Assembly: GCA_005777155.1 (NCBI GenBank)
Contig: SXNM01000194.1
Location: 1-38,130, forward strand
DNA from: Pseudomonadota bacterium
GTDB taxonomy: Bacteria > Myxococcota_A > UBA9042
Reading direction: 5' to 3'
Length of the DNA stretch: 38,130 nt
Shown here: piece after piece, positions 21,543-32,120 of the stretch
Layout: each line of letters begins with the position of its first letter
Position numbering within the stretch: position 1 is the stretch's first letter
Notes under the pieces: generated by a model
What the model was told of the DNA's origin: nothing
Seen by the model: only the letters and a program-made list of their open reading frames with translations
Database searches by the model: none
Position numbers and translations under genes: made by a program

Positions 21543-21563
21543 CTTCCGCCGCGGGTCCACCTC

Positions 21564-23114
21564 TCAGCCACCGCCAGAGGGCACCGCCGCCTCCTCCGGC
21601 GCCATCGTCGCTCCTGTAGGCGTGATGCCCAGGTGGGCGGTGCGGGCCAGCCGTTCCAGCCACAGCCGCTCGGCCGGCAGCGTCGCGGCGTCGATCGCGG
21701 CCCGACCCAGCGCCCGCAGCGGCGGGGGCGACCCGCGCCCCTGCAGCGCCGACATCACCTGACGGGCGGTGCGGCGCGGCTTGTAGTCCTTGTGCACGAC
21801 CCGATAGAGCTGGCGGTAGAACGCTGTCGAAAACGGGCCATTGTACATCATGTCGAGGTCCGACGAGTCGAGCCACTGCCGCTTGGCGCCGAGTTGGTCG
21901 GCGACCCGATCGAAAAAGCGCGTCCCCGGTAGCGGATAGCTGACCGAGATGCCGATGTCGTCCGGCGCGTTGCGGCGGAGCATCTGCAGGGTGGCGGCGA
22001 TGTCGGCGCGCGTCTCGCCCGGGTAGCCGAACTGCAAGAAGTAGCCGACCTGCACGCCGCGCTCGTGCAACAGGCGCGTCGCCTCGTCGATCTGGTCGAT
22101 GCGCGTGCCCTTGTCCATCGCGTCGAGGACCTGTTGGCTGCCAGACTCGGCGCCGATCCAGATGCTGTCGGCCCCAGCCGCAGCGAACGCGGCGGCCTCG
22201 CCAGGGCGCACGAGGAGGTCGGCGCGGGTCAGGGCCTTGAACGGCAGAGGGCCGCCGCGCGACGCCATCGCCGCAGCGAACTCGCCGACCCAGCCTCTCT
22301 TGAGACCAAAGATGTCGTCCATCCACCACAAGTGTTCGGCGCCGAAGTCGTCGCGCAGCCGGGCCGCCAGCTCAGCGGCACGCGCTGGGCTGTGCATCGC
22401 GTAGCGCTGGCCCCAGATCGGTTTGGCGCACCAGTTGCAATGGAACGGACAACCGCGCGTGCTGACGAGGTTGAGCGAGAACCGGCCATGCCGCTGTAGC
22501 CACAGCCTTCGGTAGCGCGGCAGATCGGCCAGATCCCAGGCGGGGTCGGGCAGCCCGTCCAGCTCCCGCAGCACGGGGCGCTTCGGCGTTCGGACGATGG
22601 CGGCGCCGACGCCAGGCCGCGGCCGATACGCCAAGCCGGCGATCTGCGACAGCTCTTCGGGCTCCAGGCGCCGGGTGTCGGCGCCGCGGCTCAGCAGCTC
22701 GCGCAGCGTCTCGTCGCCCTCGCCGTGCAAGACCAATTCGGCGCCAGCGTCGAGGTAGGGCCCCGGGTGGTCACTGGCGTCGGCGCCGCAGACCAGGGCG
22801 CGAACGCCGCGCCGCCGCGCCGCCGCCAGCATCACCAGCGCCGCTTCGCGCATTCGCAACAAGCACATCTTGCTCAGGTAGTTGAAGTTGTCCTCGAACA
22901 ACACGGCCAGACGTGGCCGCTGTGCCTGCAGCGCGTCCTCAAATTCGCGTGCGTCCTCCGCCAGCATGGCGTCAAAGAGGCTCACCGACCGCCCCTGCTG
23001 ACGCGCCACCGCCGCCGCGACCAGCGTGCCAAGCGGAGGATAGGGCTGCATGGCCGCATGCAGCTTGGGATCGAAGCGCAAAAAGTAGGCGTGGGCAAAG
23101 AGGATGTCAGTCAT
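21564..23114 (-). CDS. B12-binding-type radical SAM protein
   Basis: 'STRGCPFHCNWCAKPIWGQRYAMHSP' (CxxxCxxC), 'WWMDDIFGLKRGWV', 'GAESGSQQVLDAMDKGT', 'YFLQFGYPGET'. Confidence 0.92.
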   Translation of the reverse strand: MTDILFAHAYFLRFDPKLHAAMQPYPPLGTLVAAAVARQQGRSVSLFDAMLAEDAREFEDALQAQRPRLAVLFEDNFNYLSKMCLLRMREAALVMLAAARRRGVRALVCGADASDHPGPYLDAGAELVLHGEGDETLRELLSRGADTRRLEPEELSQIAGLAYRPRPGVGAAIVRTPKRPVLRELDGLPDPAWDLADLPRYRRLWLQRHGRFSLNLVSTRGCPFHCNWCAKPIWGQRYAMHSPARAAELAARLRDDFGAEHLWWMDDIFGLKRGWVGEFAAAMASRGGPLPFKALTRADLLVRPGEAAAFAAAGADSIWIGAESGSQQVLDAMDKGTRIDQIDEATRLLHERGVQVGYFLQFGYPGETRADIAATLQMLRRNAPDDIGISVSYPLPGTRFFDRVADQLGAKRQWLDSSDLDMMYNGPFSTAFYRQLYRVVHKDYKPRRTARQVMSALQGRGSPPPLRALGRAAIDAATLPAERLWLERLARTAHLGITPTGATMAPEEAAVPSGGG

Positions 23115-23487
23115 CGATGTCGGTCGCCTCGGCGGCGCGGCTGGGTGCGCCTTGGGGATTGCAGCAGGTCCGGGGCCCGAGAGGAAGAGCGCGTCGCGGT
23201 CCGCCAGCGCATGGTCCCGCGCCGCCACACAGAGACGCGGCGCTGGCGCTTCACCGCCACCTCACGTCGTCCGGCCATGCACGCCGCCACCCGCCACAGC
23301 GCGGCGCGATTGGTCGTCGCGACGCGGCCCACCCCGAATCGTCCGGCATCGCGTCGTCGCCGCCGGTGGCATGGCTCGCTGTGTCACCACCGCCTCCTTG
23401 ACGGCGGAGCGCCAAAGGCATCCAATCGCGCGCAGGCGCCCGCGGCCTCGCCTGGCCTGCGTCCGCCTCACTGAAGGAGGACGCGTC

Positions 23488-25260
23488 ATGGCCACCACCC
23501 CAGCGATCGACAACGCGCATGTCCGCGCCTGGGTAGCAGAGGTCGCATCGCTCTGTGAGCCGGACGCCATCGTCGTCTGCGACGGCTCTGAGCAGGAGCG
23601 CGATCGCCTCACCGCCCTCGCCGTGGCTACTGGAGTGTTGATCCCGCTGAACCAAGAGAAGCTGCCCGGCTGTTACCTCCACCGCTCCGATCCGAGCGAC
23701 GTCGCCCGCACCGAGCACCTGACCTTTGTCTGCCCGCCGACCGCCGACCAAGCTGGCCCCAACAACAACTGGCTGGCCCCCGACGCCGCTCGTGAGAAGC
23801 TGTCCGCGCTCTACCGCGGCGCCATGCGCGGCCGCACCATGTATGTCGTGCCGTTCATCATGGGCCCCGCCAACTCGCCCTTCAGCAAGGTGGGCGTCGA
23901 GATCACGGACTCTGTCTACGTCGCGCTCAACATGCGGATCATGACGCGCATGGGTGCTATCGCGACGCGCCAGCTCGGCGACTCCAACGACTTCACCCGT
24001 TGTCTGCACTCGCTCGGCGACCTGTCGCCCGACCGCCGCTTCATCTGCCACTTCCCCGACAGCAACGAGATCTGGTCAGTCGGCTCGGGCTACGGCGGCA
24101 ACGCGCTGCTAGGCAAGAAATGCCTCGCCCTGCGCATCGCCTCGGCCCTCGGTCGCAAGGAGGGCTGGCTCGCTGAGCACATGCTGATCTTGGGTATTAC
24201 CCGCCCAGACGGCCACAAGTTCTACATCACCGGCGCCTTCCCCTCGGCCTGCGGCAAGACCAACTTGGCCATGCTGCAGCCGCCCGCCTCGATGCCAGGC
24301 TGGAAGCTTGAGACCATCGGCGACGACATCGCCTGGTTGCGCCCGGGTCCCGATGGTCGCCTCTACGCCGTCAATCCTGAGGCCGGCTTCTTCGGCGTCG
24401 CCCCTGGCACCAACAGCAAGACCAACGGCAACGCGATGATCTCTATCGCGCGCGACACCATCTATACCAACGTCGCGCTGCAGCCCGACGGCACCGTCTG
24501 GTGGGAAGGACACGACGACGAGCCCCAGCCCGGCATGCTCGACTGGCGCGGCAGGCCCTTCGACGCCGCTTCGGGCGAAAAGGCTGCCCACCCGAACAGC
24601 CGCTTCACCGCCCCAGCGTATCAATGCCCCTCGATCTCGGTCGATTGGGAGAAGCCCGAGGGCGTGCCGATCGCCGCGATGCTCTTTGGCGCCCGCCGGC
24701 AGCGCCGCGTGCCCCTCGTCTACGAGGCCGAGAGCTGGGAGCACGGCACCTTCCTCGGCGCCACGCTGAGCTCAGAGACCACCGCCGCCGCGACGGGCAA
24801 GGTCGGCGTGCTGCGCCGCGACCCCATGGCGATGCAGCCCTTCTGCGGCTACAACTTCGGCGACTACTTCGATCACTGGCTCGACATCGGCAAGCAGCTT
24901 AGCCACCCCCCCAAGATTTTCCGCGTCAATTGGTTCCGCACCGACAGCCAGGGTCGCTTCCTGTGGCCGGGTTTTGGCGACAATCTTAGGGTATTGCAGT
25001 GGATTTTGCAGCGATGCGAGGGCAAGGGAGAGGCACGCGAGACCGCCATCGGGCTGATCCCGGTCGAGGGCTCTATCGACGTCTCTGGCCTCTCGCTGCT
25101 GCCCGACGCCATGAAGCAGCTGCTCGCCGTCGATCCTGCCGAATGGTACGAGGCGATCGGATTGCAGTCCGAGTACTTCGAGAAGTTCGGGGACCACATC
25201 CCAGGCGGAATCTGGCACCAGCACGCAAACTTGGTGCGGCGCGTGACCGGCTTGGCGTAG
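23488..25260 (+). CDS. pckG: Phosphoenolpyruvate carboxykinase (GTP)
   Basis: 'GAFPSACGKTNLAML', 'NPEAGFFGVAPGTN', 'MQPFCGYNFGDYFDHWL', start after GAAGGAGG. Confidence 0.96.
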   Translation: MATTPAIDNAHVRAWVAEVASLCEPDAIVVCDGSEQERDRLTALAVATGVLIPLNQEKLPGCYLHRSDPSDVARTEHLTFVCPPTADQAGPNNNWLAPDAAREKLSALYRGAMRGRTMYVVPFIMGPANSPFSKVGVEITDSVYVALNMRIMTRMGAIATRQLGDSNDFTRCLHSLGDLSPDRRFICHFPDSNEIWSVGSGYGGNALLGKKCLALRIASALGRKEGWLAEHMLILGITRPDGHKFYITGAFPSACGKTNLAMLQPPASMPGWKLETIGDDIAWLRPGPDGRLYAVNPEAGFFGVAPGTNSKTNGNAMISIARDTIYTNVALQPDGTVWWEGHDDEPQPGMLDWRGRPFDAASGEKAAHPNSRFTAPAYQCPSISVDWEKPEGVPIAAMLFGARRQRRVPLVYEAESWEHGTFLGATLSSETTAAATGKVGVLRRDPMAMQPFCGYNFGDYFDHWLDIGKQLSHPPKIFRVNWFRTDSQGRFLWPGFGDNLRVLQWILQRCEGKGEARETAIGLIPVEGSIDVSGLSLLPDAMKQLLAVDPAEWYEAIGLQSEYFEKFGDHIPGGIWHQHANLVRRVTGLA

Positions 25261-25310
25261 TCTGAGCGCACCGCGCCTCCATCGAGTCCGCGTGGCCACC
25301 AGGACGACCC

Positions 25311-28300
25311 ATGATCGCGAACACCACCCCTTGGCCAAAGGCTGCGGCTTCTATCGCCGCTTGGCTCTGCTGCCTCGCCCTCGCCAGCGCTTGCGATGCG
25401 GACTCGGCGACCAGCGCCAGCGACGTCAGCCAAGACGAGGCCGCCAGCAGCGACTCCGGCGGGCCTGGTGACGGCGTCTCGAGCGCCGAAGACGGCGTGA
25501 CCGGCCAGGATGCCGCTCAGACCGACGCAGCCCCTGACGCCGCCGACGCCACCGACGTCGCCAACGCGGACGTCGCCGCCCCGATCGACGTCGCCATCGA
25601 GAGCCCAGGCCCCTGCGGACCAACCGCCAAGCCCAGGACGTTTCAGGTCGTTCTGCCGCTCGGAGAGACGCTCTTCTTCGCTGGCGACGACTACTTAGCC
25701 TTTTGGCCGCAGGAGCTCACCTGCGCCGTCAGCCTCGTCGAGCAGCCCAAAAACGCCAAGGCCGGGCTGGCAGGCAGCGACACCGTCGGCGATCACCGGC
25801 TGACACCCGACCAACCAGGCCTGTGGCGCCTCCAGCGCGGCGCCGACACGGTGGACGTCAACGTCGTCGCCAACTATTGGACCGAGGACACCTTCTCGAA
25901 CCACAACTACGCGCCGACGCAGCCGCTCGTCGTCGACCCGAGCAGCGCCGGCGATGGTAGCAAGGGCGCGCTCTGGGTGACCGCGACGACCTCAGCGCAG
26001 CTGCAGCGCATCGACCTTTTCAGCGTTGACGCGCCGGCATCGGTCAAGGCGGTCGCCGGCCCAGCCGTTCCGGTCGGTGGCTGGCCGACGGCGGTGGCGG
26101 TGTGGCCCGAGAGCGACTTCCTCGTCGTCACCCAGACCGCCCGCGACACCCTCGGCTTTGTCAGCCGCAGCCAGGGCGTCCTGGTCGACGCGGTGCGGGT
26201 CGGCGACGAGCCCCACAACATCGTCATCGACGGCGTCGGTCCGCAAGCGCGTGGCTGGGTAGCGCTGGCCGGTGAGGACCGCGTTGTGCGCGTCCACCTC
26301 GACACCCGCTCGATCGAGGCGTCGGTGTCGGTCGGCCGCGAGCCGCGCGCCATGGCCTTCGACGTCATCAGCCGCCACCTCTACGTCGCCTCCCTCATCT
26401 CGGGCAATGCCCACCCGAAGGGCCTGCTGCAGAAGGGCGAGCCCGTCGCCGAGGCTTGGCTGCGCGACGTCGTCATCGTCCACGTCGACAAGTCCATCCA
26501 AGTCGGGGTGATCCCCGAGGTGGGCACCATCAACCGCGGCCTCTACCTGGAGCCGGCCGCTCCTGGTCAGCCCGCGGGGGCGCTGTTGGTCGCCACTAGC
26601 CACGCCGACAACACCAAAGCGCAGATCAGCGCCGAGACGCGGCCTCACGCCCACCACCTGGTGCGCGTCGACCTCGGTGCCGCCGGAGCCGCGCCCAAAG
26701 TCGCCCTCGATCACGACCTCGACATCCACCCGGTGACCGGCAAGAAGAAGCCTGCCGCGTCGCCCTACTCCCTGCTGCGGACGCCCGACGGCGCCTACCT
26801 CGCCGCCACTTTGTCGGCCGGCGGGGCTGTGCTTTTTGCCCGCCCGGACACGCTGCATGAGGTCGGCCGCGTCCCAACGGGCCATGACCCGCGCGGCCTG
26901 GTGATGGCCATCGGCAGGCTGTGGACCTACAGCTGGCTCTCCAATCAGGTCGAGGGCATCGAGCTGCCTGCCGCGGCGACGCTGGTGCAAGCCAGCGGTC
27001 TCGGCGCCGGCAGCGGCAAGCCAGCGCCGAATCCGAAGATGGTGTGGGCATTTTCGGCGCTGCCCGGTCCCAACGTCGTGGTCGGCGTCGGCGCCGATCC
27101 GACCCCCAAGGACGTGCGCGCCGGGCAGCAGATCTTCAACGACGCCGCCATCAGCAAGTATGGAGACTTCTCCTGCAATAACTGCCATGTCGATGGCGTC
27201 ACCGATGGTTTGACCTGGGATCTGCTCGTGGATGGACCGGTCAACACCTTGGCCTTCCGCAACATCGGCGGCACCGAGCCCTTCTTGTGGGGCGGCCAGC
27301 TGCCGACCCTGTTCGACTTCTCGCGCGAGGTGCTGAAGTTGGTCGGCGCCCAGGCGAGCGGCAAACAGATGGAGCAGCTTACGCGCTACATGCAGTCCGT
27401 CACCGCGCCGCCCAACCCCGCGGCGGGTCCGGGTGGCAAGCTCGACGCCGTCGCTCTACACGGCCGCGCCGTGTTCCAGAAGCCGGTCGACGCCGGAGGC
27501 GCTGGGTGCGCCAGCTGCCACGGCGGCCCGCTCGGCACCACTGGGATGCTGGTCGAGGGCAAGACCAAGGGCGAACAGACCGACGTCCCCTCACTGCTCG
27601 GCGTCTACGACACCGCACCGTATGGCCGCCAAGGCCAATGGTTCGATCTGCCGGCGATGCTCGACTTCGCGCTCACCTTCACCGGCGCCAAGCTCAACCA
27701 GGAAGACCGCGACGCCGTCCTCGCCTACCTGCGCCAGCTGCCCGGCGACCTGCTGGTGCTCAACAGCGCCCGACCGCTGGCTGGTGCCTCCCACGTCTGG
27801 AAGGAGGTCAAGCCCGAGCTGCTCTTCTCCGCGGTGCTGGCGCTCGGCCAAGAGCCACTGTTCGCCATGATGCAGCTCGACGCCGACGGCAAGGCGACGC
27901 CCGTCGCAGGTGCTTGGAAAATCAGCGGCCGCGCTGCTCGTTTCGAGGTCCAGGGTGGCGCTCTGAAGCTGGAGTCCAGCTACCGCATCGACGTCCAGGC
28001 CGGCCTGAAGAGCGCACTCGGCCAGAGCCTCCCCCAGGCGCTGCAGATCGCCTTCACCACCGGCGGCGTTCCGGCCTTCGACGTCTCCGGCCAATGGAAG
28101 ATGATGCTGGCCAGCAAGGCTGTCGGTCAGATCACGGTGAATATCGCCGTCTTGATGGCTGAGGGCGGCAAGATGACGGGCGTCGTACTGGATGCCTTCG
28201 ATCAGGCCAGCCTCGCCGCCGACGCCATCACCGGCGTGGTCTCGGGCAAGACGCTCCAACTCGATCCCTTCTACGTCAACAGCGACTTCGGCCAGTTCTA

Positions 28301-28448
28301 CGTCAAAGATGGCTTCGCCAGCACGCTCGAGGACAGCAACAGCGACGGCTTCGCCGACAAGGGCACTGGCGCCTTCGACTTCAAGTTTGGCGAGACCCTG
28401 TTTCCCATCGCCGTCACCTGGAAGCGCACCGCCCTGCCCAAGGGGTAG
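25311..28448 (+). CDS. Lipoprotein with YncE-like beta-propeller region and two c-type heme motifs
   Basis: Lipobox LASAC and D/A-rich linker; 'VRVGDEPHNIVIDG', 'VSVGREPRAMAFD' propeller-like repeats; CNNCH and CASCH with 'NTLAFRNIGGTEPFLWGGQLPTLFDF'. Confidence 0.85.
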   Translation: MIANTTPWPKAAASIAAWLCCLALASACDADSATSASDVSQDEAASSDSGGPGDGVSSAEDGVTGQDAAQTDAAPDAADATDVANADVAAPIDVAIESPGPCGPTAKPRTFQVVLPLGETLFFAGDDYLAFWPQELTCAVSLVEQPKNAKAGLAGSDTVGDHRLTPDQPGLWRLQRGADTVDVNVVANYWTEDTFSNHNYAPTQPLVVDPSSAGDGSKGALWVTATTSAQLQRIDLFSVDAPASVKAVAGPAVPVGGWPTAVAVWPESDFLVVTQTARDTLGFVSRSQGVLVDAVRVGDEPHNIVIDGVGPQARGWVALAGEDRVVRVHLDTRSIEASVSVGREPRAMAFDVISRHLYVASLISGNAHPKGLLQKGEPVAEAWLRDVVIVHVDKSIQVGVIPEVGTINRGLYLEPAAPGQPAGALLVATSHADNTKAQISAETRPHAHHLVRVDLGAAGAAPKVALDHDLDIHPVTGKKKPAASPYSLLRTPDGAYLAATLSAGGAVLFARPDTLHEVGRVPTGHDPRGLVMAIGRLWTYSWLSNQVEGIELPAAATLVQASGLGAGSGKPAPNPKMVWAFSALPGPNVVVGVGADPTPKDVRAGQQIFNDAAISKYGDFSCNNCHVDGVTDGLTWDLLVDGPVNTLAFRNIGGTEPFLWGGQLPTLFDFSREVLKLVGAQASGKQMEQLTRYMQSVTAPPNPAAGPGGKLDAVALHGRAVFQKPVDAGGAGCASCHGGPLGTTGMLVEGKTKGEQTDVPSLLGVYDTAPYGRQGQWFDLPAMLDFALTFTGAKLNQEDRDAVLAYLRQLPGDLLVLNSARPLAGASHVWKEVKPELLFSAVLALGQEPLFAMMQLDADGKATPVAGAWKISGRAARFEVQGGALKLESSYRIDVQAGLKSALGQSLPQALQIAFTTGGVPAFDVSGQWKMMLASKAVGQITVNIAVLMAEGGKMTGVVLDAFDQASLAADAITGVVSGKTLQLDPFYVNSDFGQFYVKDGFASTLEDSNSDGFADKGTGAFDFKFGETLFPIAVTWKRTALPKG

Positions 28449-28763
28449 CGGCGCCGCCAGCGCCGGAGCTCCGTGCCGCAGCGGCGTGCCGTTCTACGCA
28501 TTGCCGGCGTCGTTGGAGCTTCGTCCGGGACCTTGATCCCCCTTCCGGCGGCCCGTTGCCGGCCGTCCAGCGCGCCGCGAGCCGATGTCGCCCGCAGCGG
28601 CGCGACAGGTCGCGCCGCGCTGATCGCCGAACCGAAGGGTCGTCCTCGGGCGCCCGCCTCGGCGTCGGCGGACCCGGCCCGCCCGCGTGGCGTCGCTGGC
28701 CCCTCATGGCGCCGGGCCCGCCGTCGCGCTGCCGGAGGTGCAGGCCCGGCCCACCGCCCGACC

Positions 28764-31165
28764 CTAGACGCCGAAGTCGACGCCGACGCCAATGCTCTGT
28801 TCCAGGCGCACGTGCAGGCTGCGCCGCGAGCGAACCATGAGGGTCTGCAGCCGCTGCAGCCGCGCCTCCCAGCGCTGGGCGAGCTCCCGGCCTCGCTCCG
28901 TCCGCCAGTACTGCCTTTCGTGGTGGTGGTGAGAGAGCTCCCATGGCAGCTCATCGTCGTGCCAGGCCAGCACCATCGCCGAAATCCAATCGGCCAGCTC
29001 GTCGAGGTCGAGGCCCTCCTGGAGCGCCAGGGTCTCCAGCCGACGCTGGGCGGTAGCGCTGATGACGCCGCAGACGCGCAGCTCACGCCACGTCGCGAGG
29101 CCACTGCAGTCGGCGATCAGCCCCTGTTCGTAGGCGCGCACCAGCCTCGCGGCGTTGGTCTTGGCGCCGAGCTGTTTGCACGGGACCGGCGCCGGCACCC
29201 AGGCCCCCGTCCGATTCGGCGCGCTCAGGCGGTTCCGATGCGAGTCGTCGTCGAAGCGCCCGACCGCGTCGTGTTGACGGCCGTCGATGTCGTCGACTCG
29301 CTCCTGCAGCCGCTGCACGCTCTGGCTCAGCGTCTTGAAGGGCTTGGGCGCGTGCAGCGGCCGCAGTGCGCTGTGTGTCATCGCGTTGCCGGAGCCCGTC
29401 GGCGCGACGTAGGCGTCGAGTTGGCCGAAGTCGCAGGGAGCGTGATCGAGCGCGAGCGCACCATGGACGAGCTGTTGCGGCACAGACACCGTCTCCGGCT
29501 GACCACTATACCGGCTGTGGTAGCGCCGCGCCGCGACGACGAAGAAGGCCGTGCCGGGGTGGGCGACTTGATAGCGCACGGCGAGCATGACGGCCTCGGT
29601 CTGCGGCAAGGTCCGCACCCGCTGCGCCACAGCCATTCGCGCCAGCCAGGGCTGCGACCGCCGCGCCGGGCGGACGGCGACCTCGAAGCGCTCGCCACCC
29701 ATCTTCACGAAGAGGACGTCCGGCACTGGGCCCTTCACCGCCGCGGCGATCGGCAGCGACTGGCCGGCGGAGACGGTGCGCGGCGGCGGTACCTGCCACT
29801 CGAGCTTTGCGTCGCCAGTGTCGATCTCGCTGATCCGCAACTCCGTTTGGCATAGCCCGGACCACAGTCGAGCGACGCAGGGGGCGACCTCTTCAGGTCT
29901 ATGGAGGACTTCGAGGCGGCCATGGCCGGCCCGGGCGACGTCGGCGCCGAGCGCGGCGTTCGGCGCCGCCCCACCATGACCACCGAGACGCGGTGCTTCA
30001 GCTCCTCTGCCGCCTGGACGCTGGCGCGGATGTCGTGGACCTCGCCGTCGGTGATGAGGACGAGGTGGCAGGCTTGGCCGTGGGTCTCGATGTCGGTCCC
30101 GCAGGCGCGGATCGCCGCGGCGACCTCGGTGCCGCCGCAATCGGCCCGCATGACCGCCAACGTGTCGAGCAGGTCTTTGCGCTCGGCGCCGCTCAGCGGC
30201 GCGACAACGCCACGTACAACTTCATGTGCTGTGCCGAAGCGCAAGACGCCGACGGCGTCGTTCGGATCGAGCTTCGCGATCAGCTCGCTGGCGATCGCAC
30301 GGGCGTTGCCGATGCGGTCGCGGCTGTCCATCGAGCCTGAGCAGTCGATCACCAGCAGCAGCCGTAGCGCGTCGGCGGCGTCGTCGGCGTCGGTGGCGGG
30401 GGCCACGAGCTGGCCCAGCAGGATGGTCTCGTCGTGGTCGAGACCGCTGGCCGTAAAGACTACGGGCGGGATGGTCGCGGCCTCGACGACGACCACGACA
30501 TCGCGATCGAGCTCGGCGTCGGGCGGCAGGGTGACCAGAACGTCGCCCCCGAAGGCGTCCGGCGCGATGTGCGCGTGGTGGGTGACGCAGCTCACTCGAG
30601 CGGCGGAGCCGAGGTCGCAGAGCCGGAGCTCGCAGTCGAGGTGATAGCGTGCGAACAGGTTGTGCCGTGGCGCCTCCTCTGGCTGAAAGCCGGCGGCGCC
30701 AGGGTCGCCGTAGCGCTCGCCAATCACCGTCGGCAGGGCGATGTGCACGTGGCCTTCGAAGACCTGGAGCAGGACGCCATAGCGCAACGTGATCTGGCAC
30801 TCGTCGCCCGGCCGAAGCGCGCCGACGCTGCAGGTGATGACCTCACCGAGTCGCACCGAGACCTGCACAGCGGTCTCACCTTCTTTGATGGCCAGCTCAT
30901 AGGCTGAAGCCGCCGATCCCCGCCGGAGCGCCATCGCCCGATGCGTCTCACCGTTCAAAGTGAGTTCGACGTCGAGCAGCGTCGACGCCGGCGGCATGGG
31001 GAAGGTGTAGACAGGCTCGATCAGCACGTTGCCGGTGTGGACGAAGTCGTGCACCACCTCGACGTGCATCAGCAGCCCCTCGACTGCCGCCCGCACCCGC
31101 ACCCCGCGCAGCAGTAGGTCGTGACCGACCCTGTGGCCGAAGCCGCGCACCAAGCTGTCGCTCAT
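28764..31165 (-). CDS. VIT + VWA domain protein, with apparent 1-nt frameshift near 29969-29972
   Basis: 'VEVVHDFVHTGNVLIEPVYTFPMPPASTLLDVELTLNGE' (VIT); 'LLLVIDCSGSMDSRDRIGNARAIASELI' (VWA MIDAS DxSGS); C-terminal part is in another frame (ORF 28764..30140). Confidence 0.85.
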
Positions 31166-31617
31166 CGCTCCTCCTCCGTCGGCGGCGCCGCGCACGCCTG
31201 CACTGCCTGCGTCACCGCAAGCGCCACTCGGCGCAGTTCGCCCTCGCTGAGCTGCAGCTCCCGCTGATCGATGATGAGGGTCAGGCCGCGCCCGATGGCG
31301 ACATGGACGCTCGTCCACATCGCGCCGACCTCTGGTCCGGACCTCGGCAGGCCGCGCAGCGCGCGCAGACGATCGATCACGGCGTCCAGGCGCAGGCCTT
31401 CGCCGGTGAGGCGGCGGGCCTCGACGAGCGCGCTCAGGTGCTCGAGGCCATAAATCGGTGCCCGCGCTGTGCCCTGTGGCCCAGGCAGCAGGCCCCGCTG
31501 GATGTAGTAGCGAATCGTCCGCGCCGGGAGGTGGGTCAACGTCTCGAGATCGGCGAGGCTGTAGTAGGGCCCCGCTGCCGCGGCTGAGGTGGTCTGGTCT
31601 GGCGTCCCATCGTTCAT
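31162..31617 (-). CDS. MerR-family transcriptional regulator
   Basis: 'YYSLADLETLTHLPARTIRYYIQRGLLPGPQGTARAPIYGLEHLSALVEARRLTGEG'; stop overlaps the VIT/VWA start (ATGA). Start could be 31629. Confidence 0.88.
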   Translation of the reverse strand: MNDGTPDQTTSAAAAGPYYSLADLETLTHLPARTIRYYIQRGLLPGPQGTARAPIYGLEHLSALVEARRLTGEGLRLDAVIDRLRALRGLPRSGPEVGAMWTSVHVAIGRGLTLIIDQRELQLSEGELRRVALAVTQAVQACAAPPTEEER

Positions 31618-31653
31618 GACAGTAATCATGACACAATAACTGTCGCAATGCAA
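31618..31653 (-). promoter_or_regulatory. Candidate promoter and dyad upstream of the MerR gene
   Basis: Dyad GACAGT (31618-31623) / ACTGTC (31639-31644); minus-strand TTGCAT (31653-31648) - 17 nt - CATGAT (31630-31625) then 7 nt to ATG 31617; direct repeat TCATGACA at 31614 and 31626. Confidence 0.4.
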
Positions 31654-32120
31654 GCAGCTCGGTGCCTGCCGGAGATCTTTCCGTGTGAGGCGAGAAAACA
31701 GACTTGGTATCAAGATATTGTGCTACGTCCGTGCCAGCGCGGTCTGCGCCGAGAGCGCCTCGCTGAGAGGCGGCCGTGGCGACAGGCGTCGACCCGACAT
31801 CCTCGTCGTCTGTCGAACTGGCGCAGGTGCTCGATCCTCAGCGCGGTGGCCGCTGAGCCTGCTGGACCTCAACGTCGCAGCCGCGTCCAGACCCTTGCAA
31901 CTGCTGGCTGCCCCAGACGGCGATTTGGCGCGCGGCGAACCGGCGCCAACAAGCGTAGAGGCCAAGGGCCGGCGCCTAGGGTCAGTCCGACGTCACCGCT
32001 GGCCGCTGAGCGCGCGGCGGACTCAGCGGCCGAGCCCGGGCGCGCGTCCGCCCGCTTCGGTAGGGTGCGGCGGCGTGCCACGCAGGTCGCCACCGCCTCC
32101 CAGGCCCTGTGCTGCGCTCG

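Noticed and set aside
28473-29855. 460-aa plus-strand ORF
   Set aside because: Antisense to the VIT/VWA C-terminal region; no domain signature.
31630-32120. Possible small genes in the 490-bp gap between the MerR and methyltransferase genes
   Set aside because: Short ORFs there show only GC-rich low-complexity translations, no RBS/start pairing I can support.
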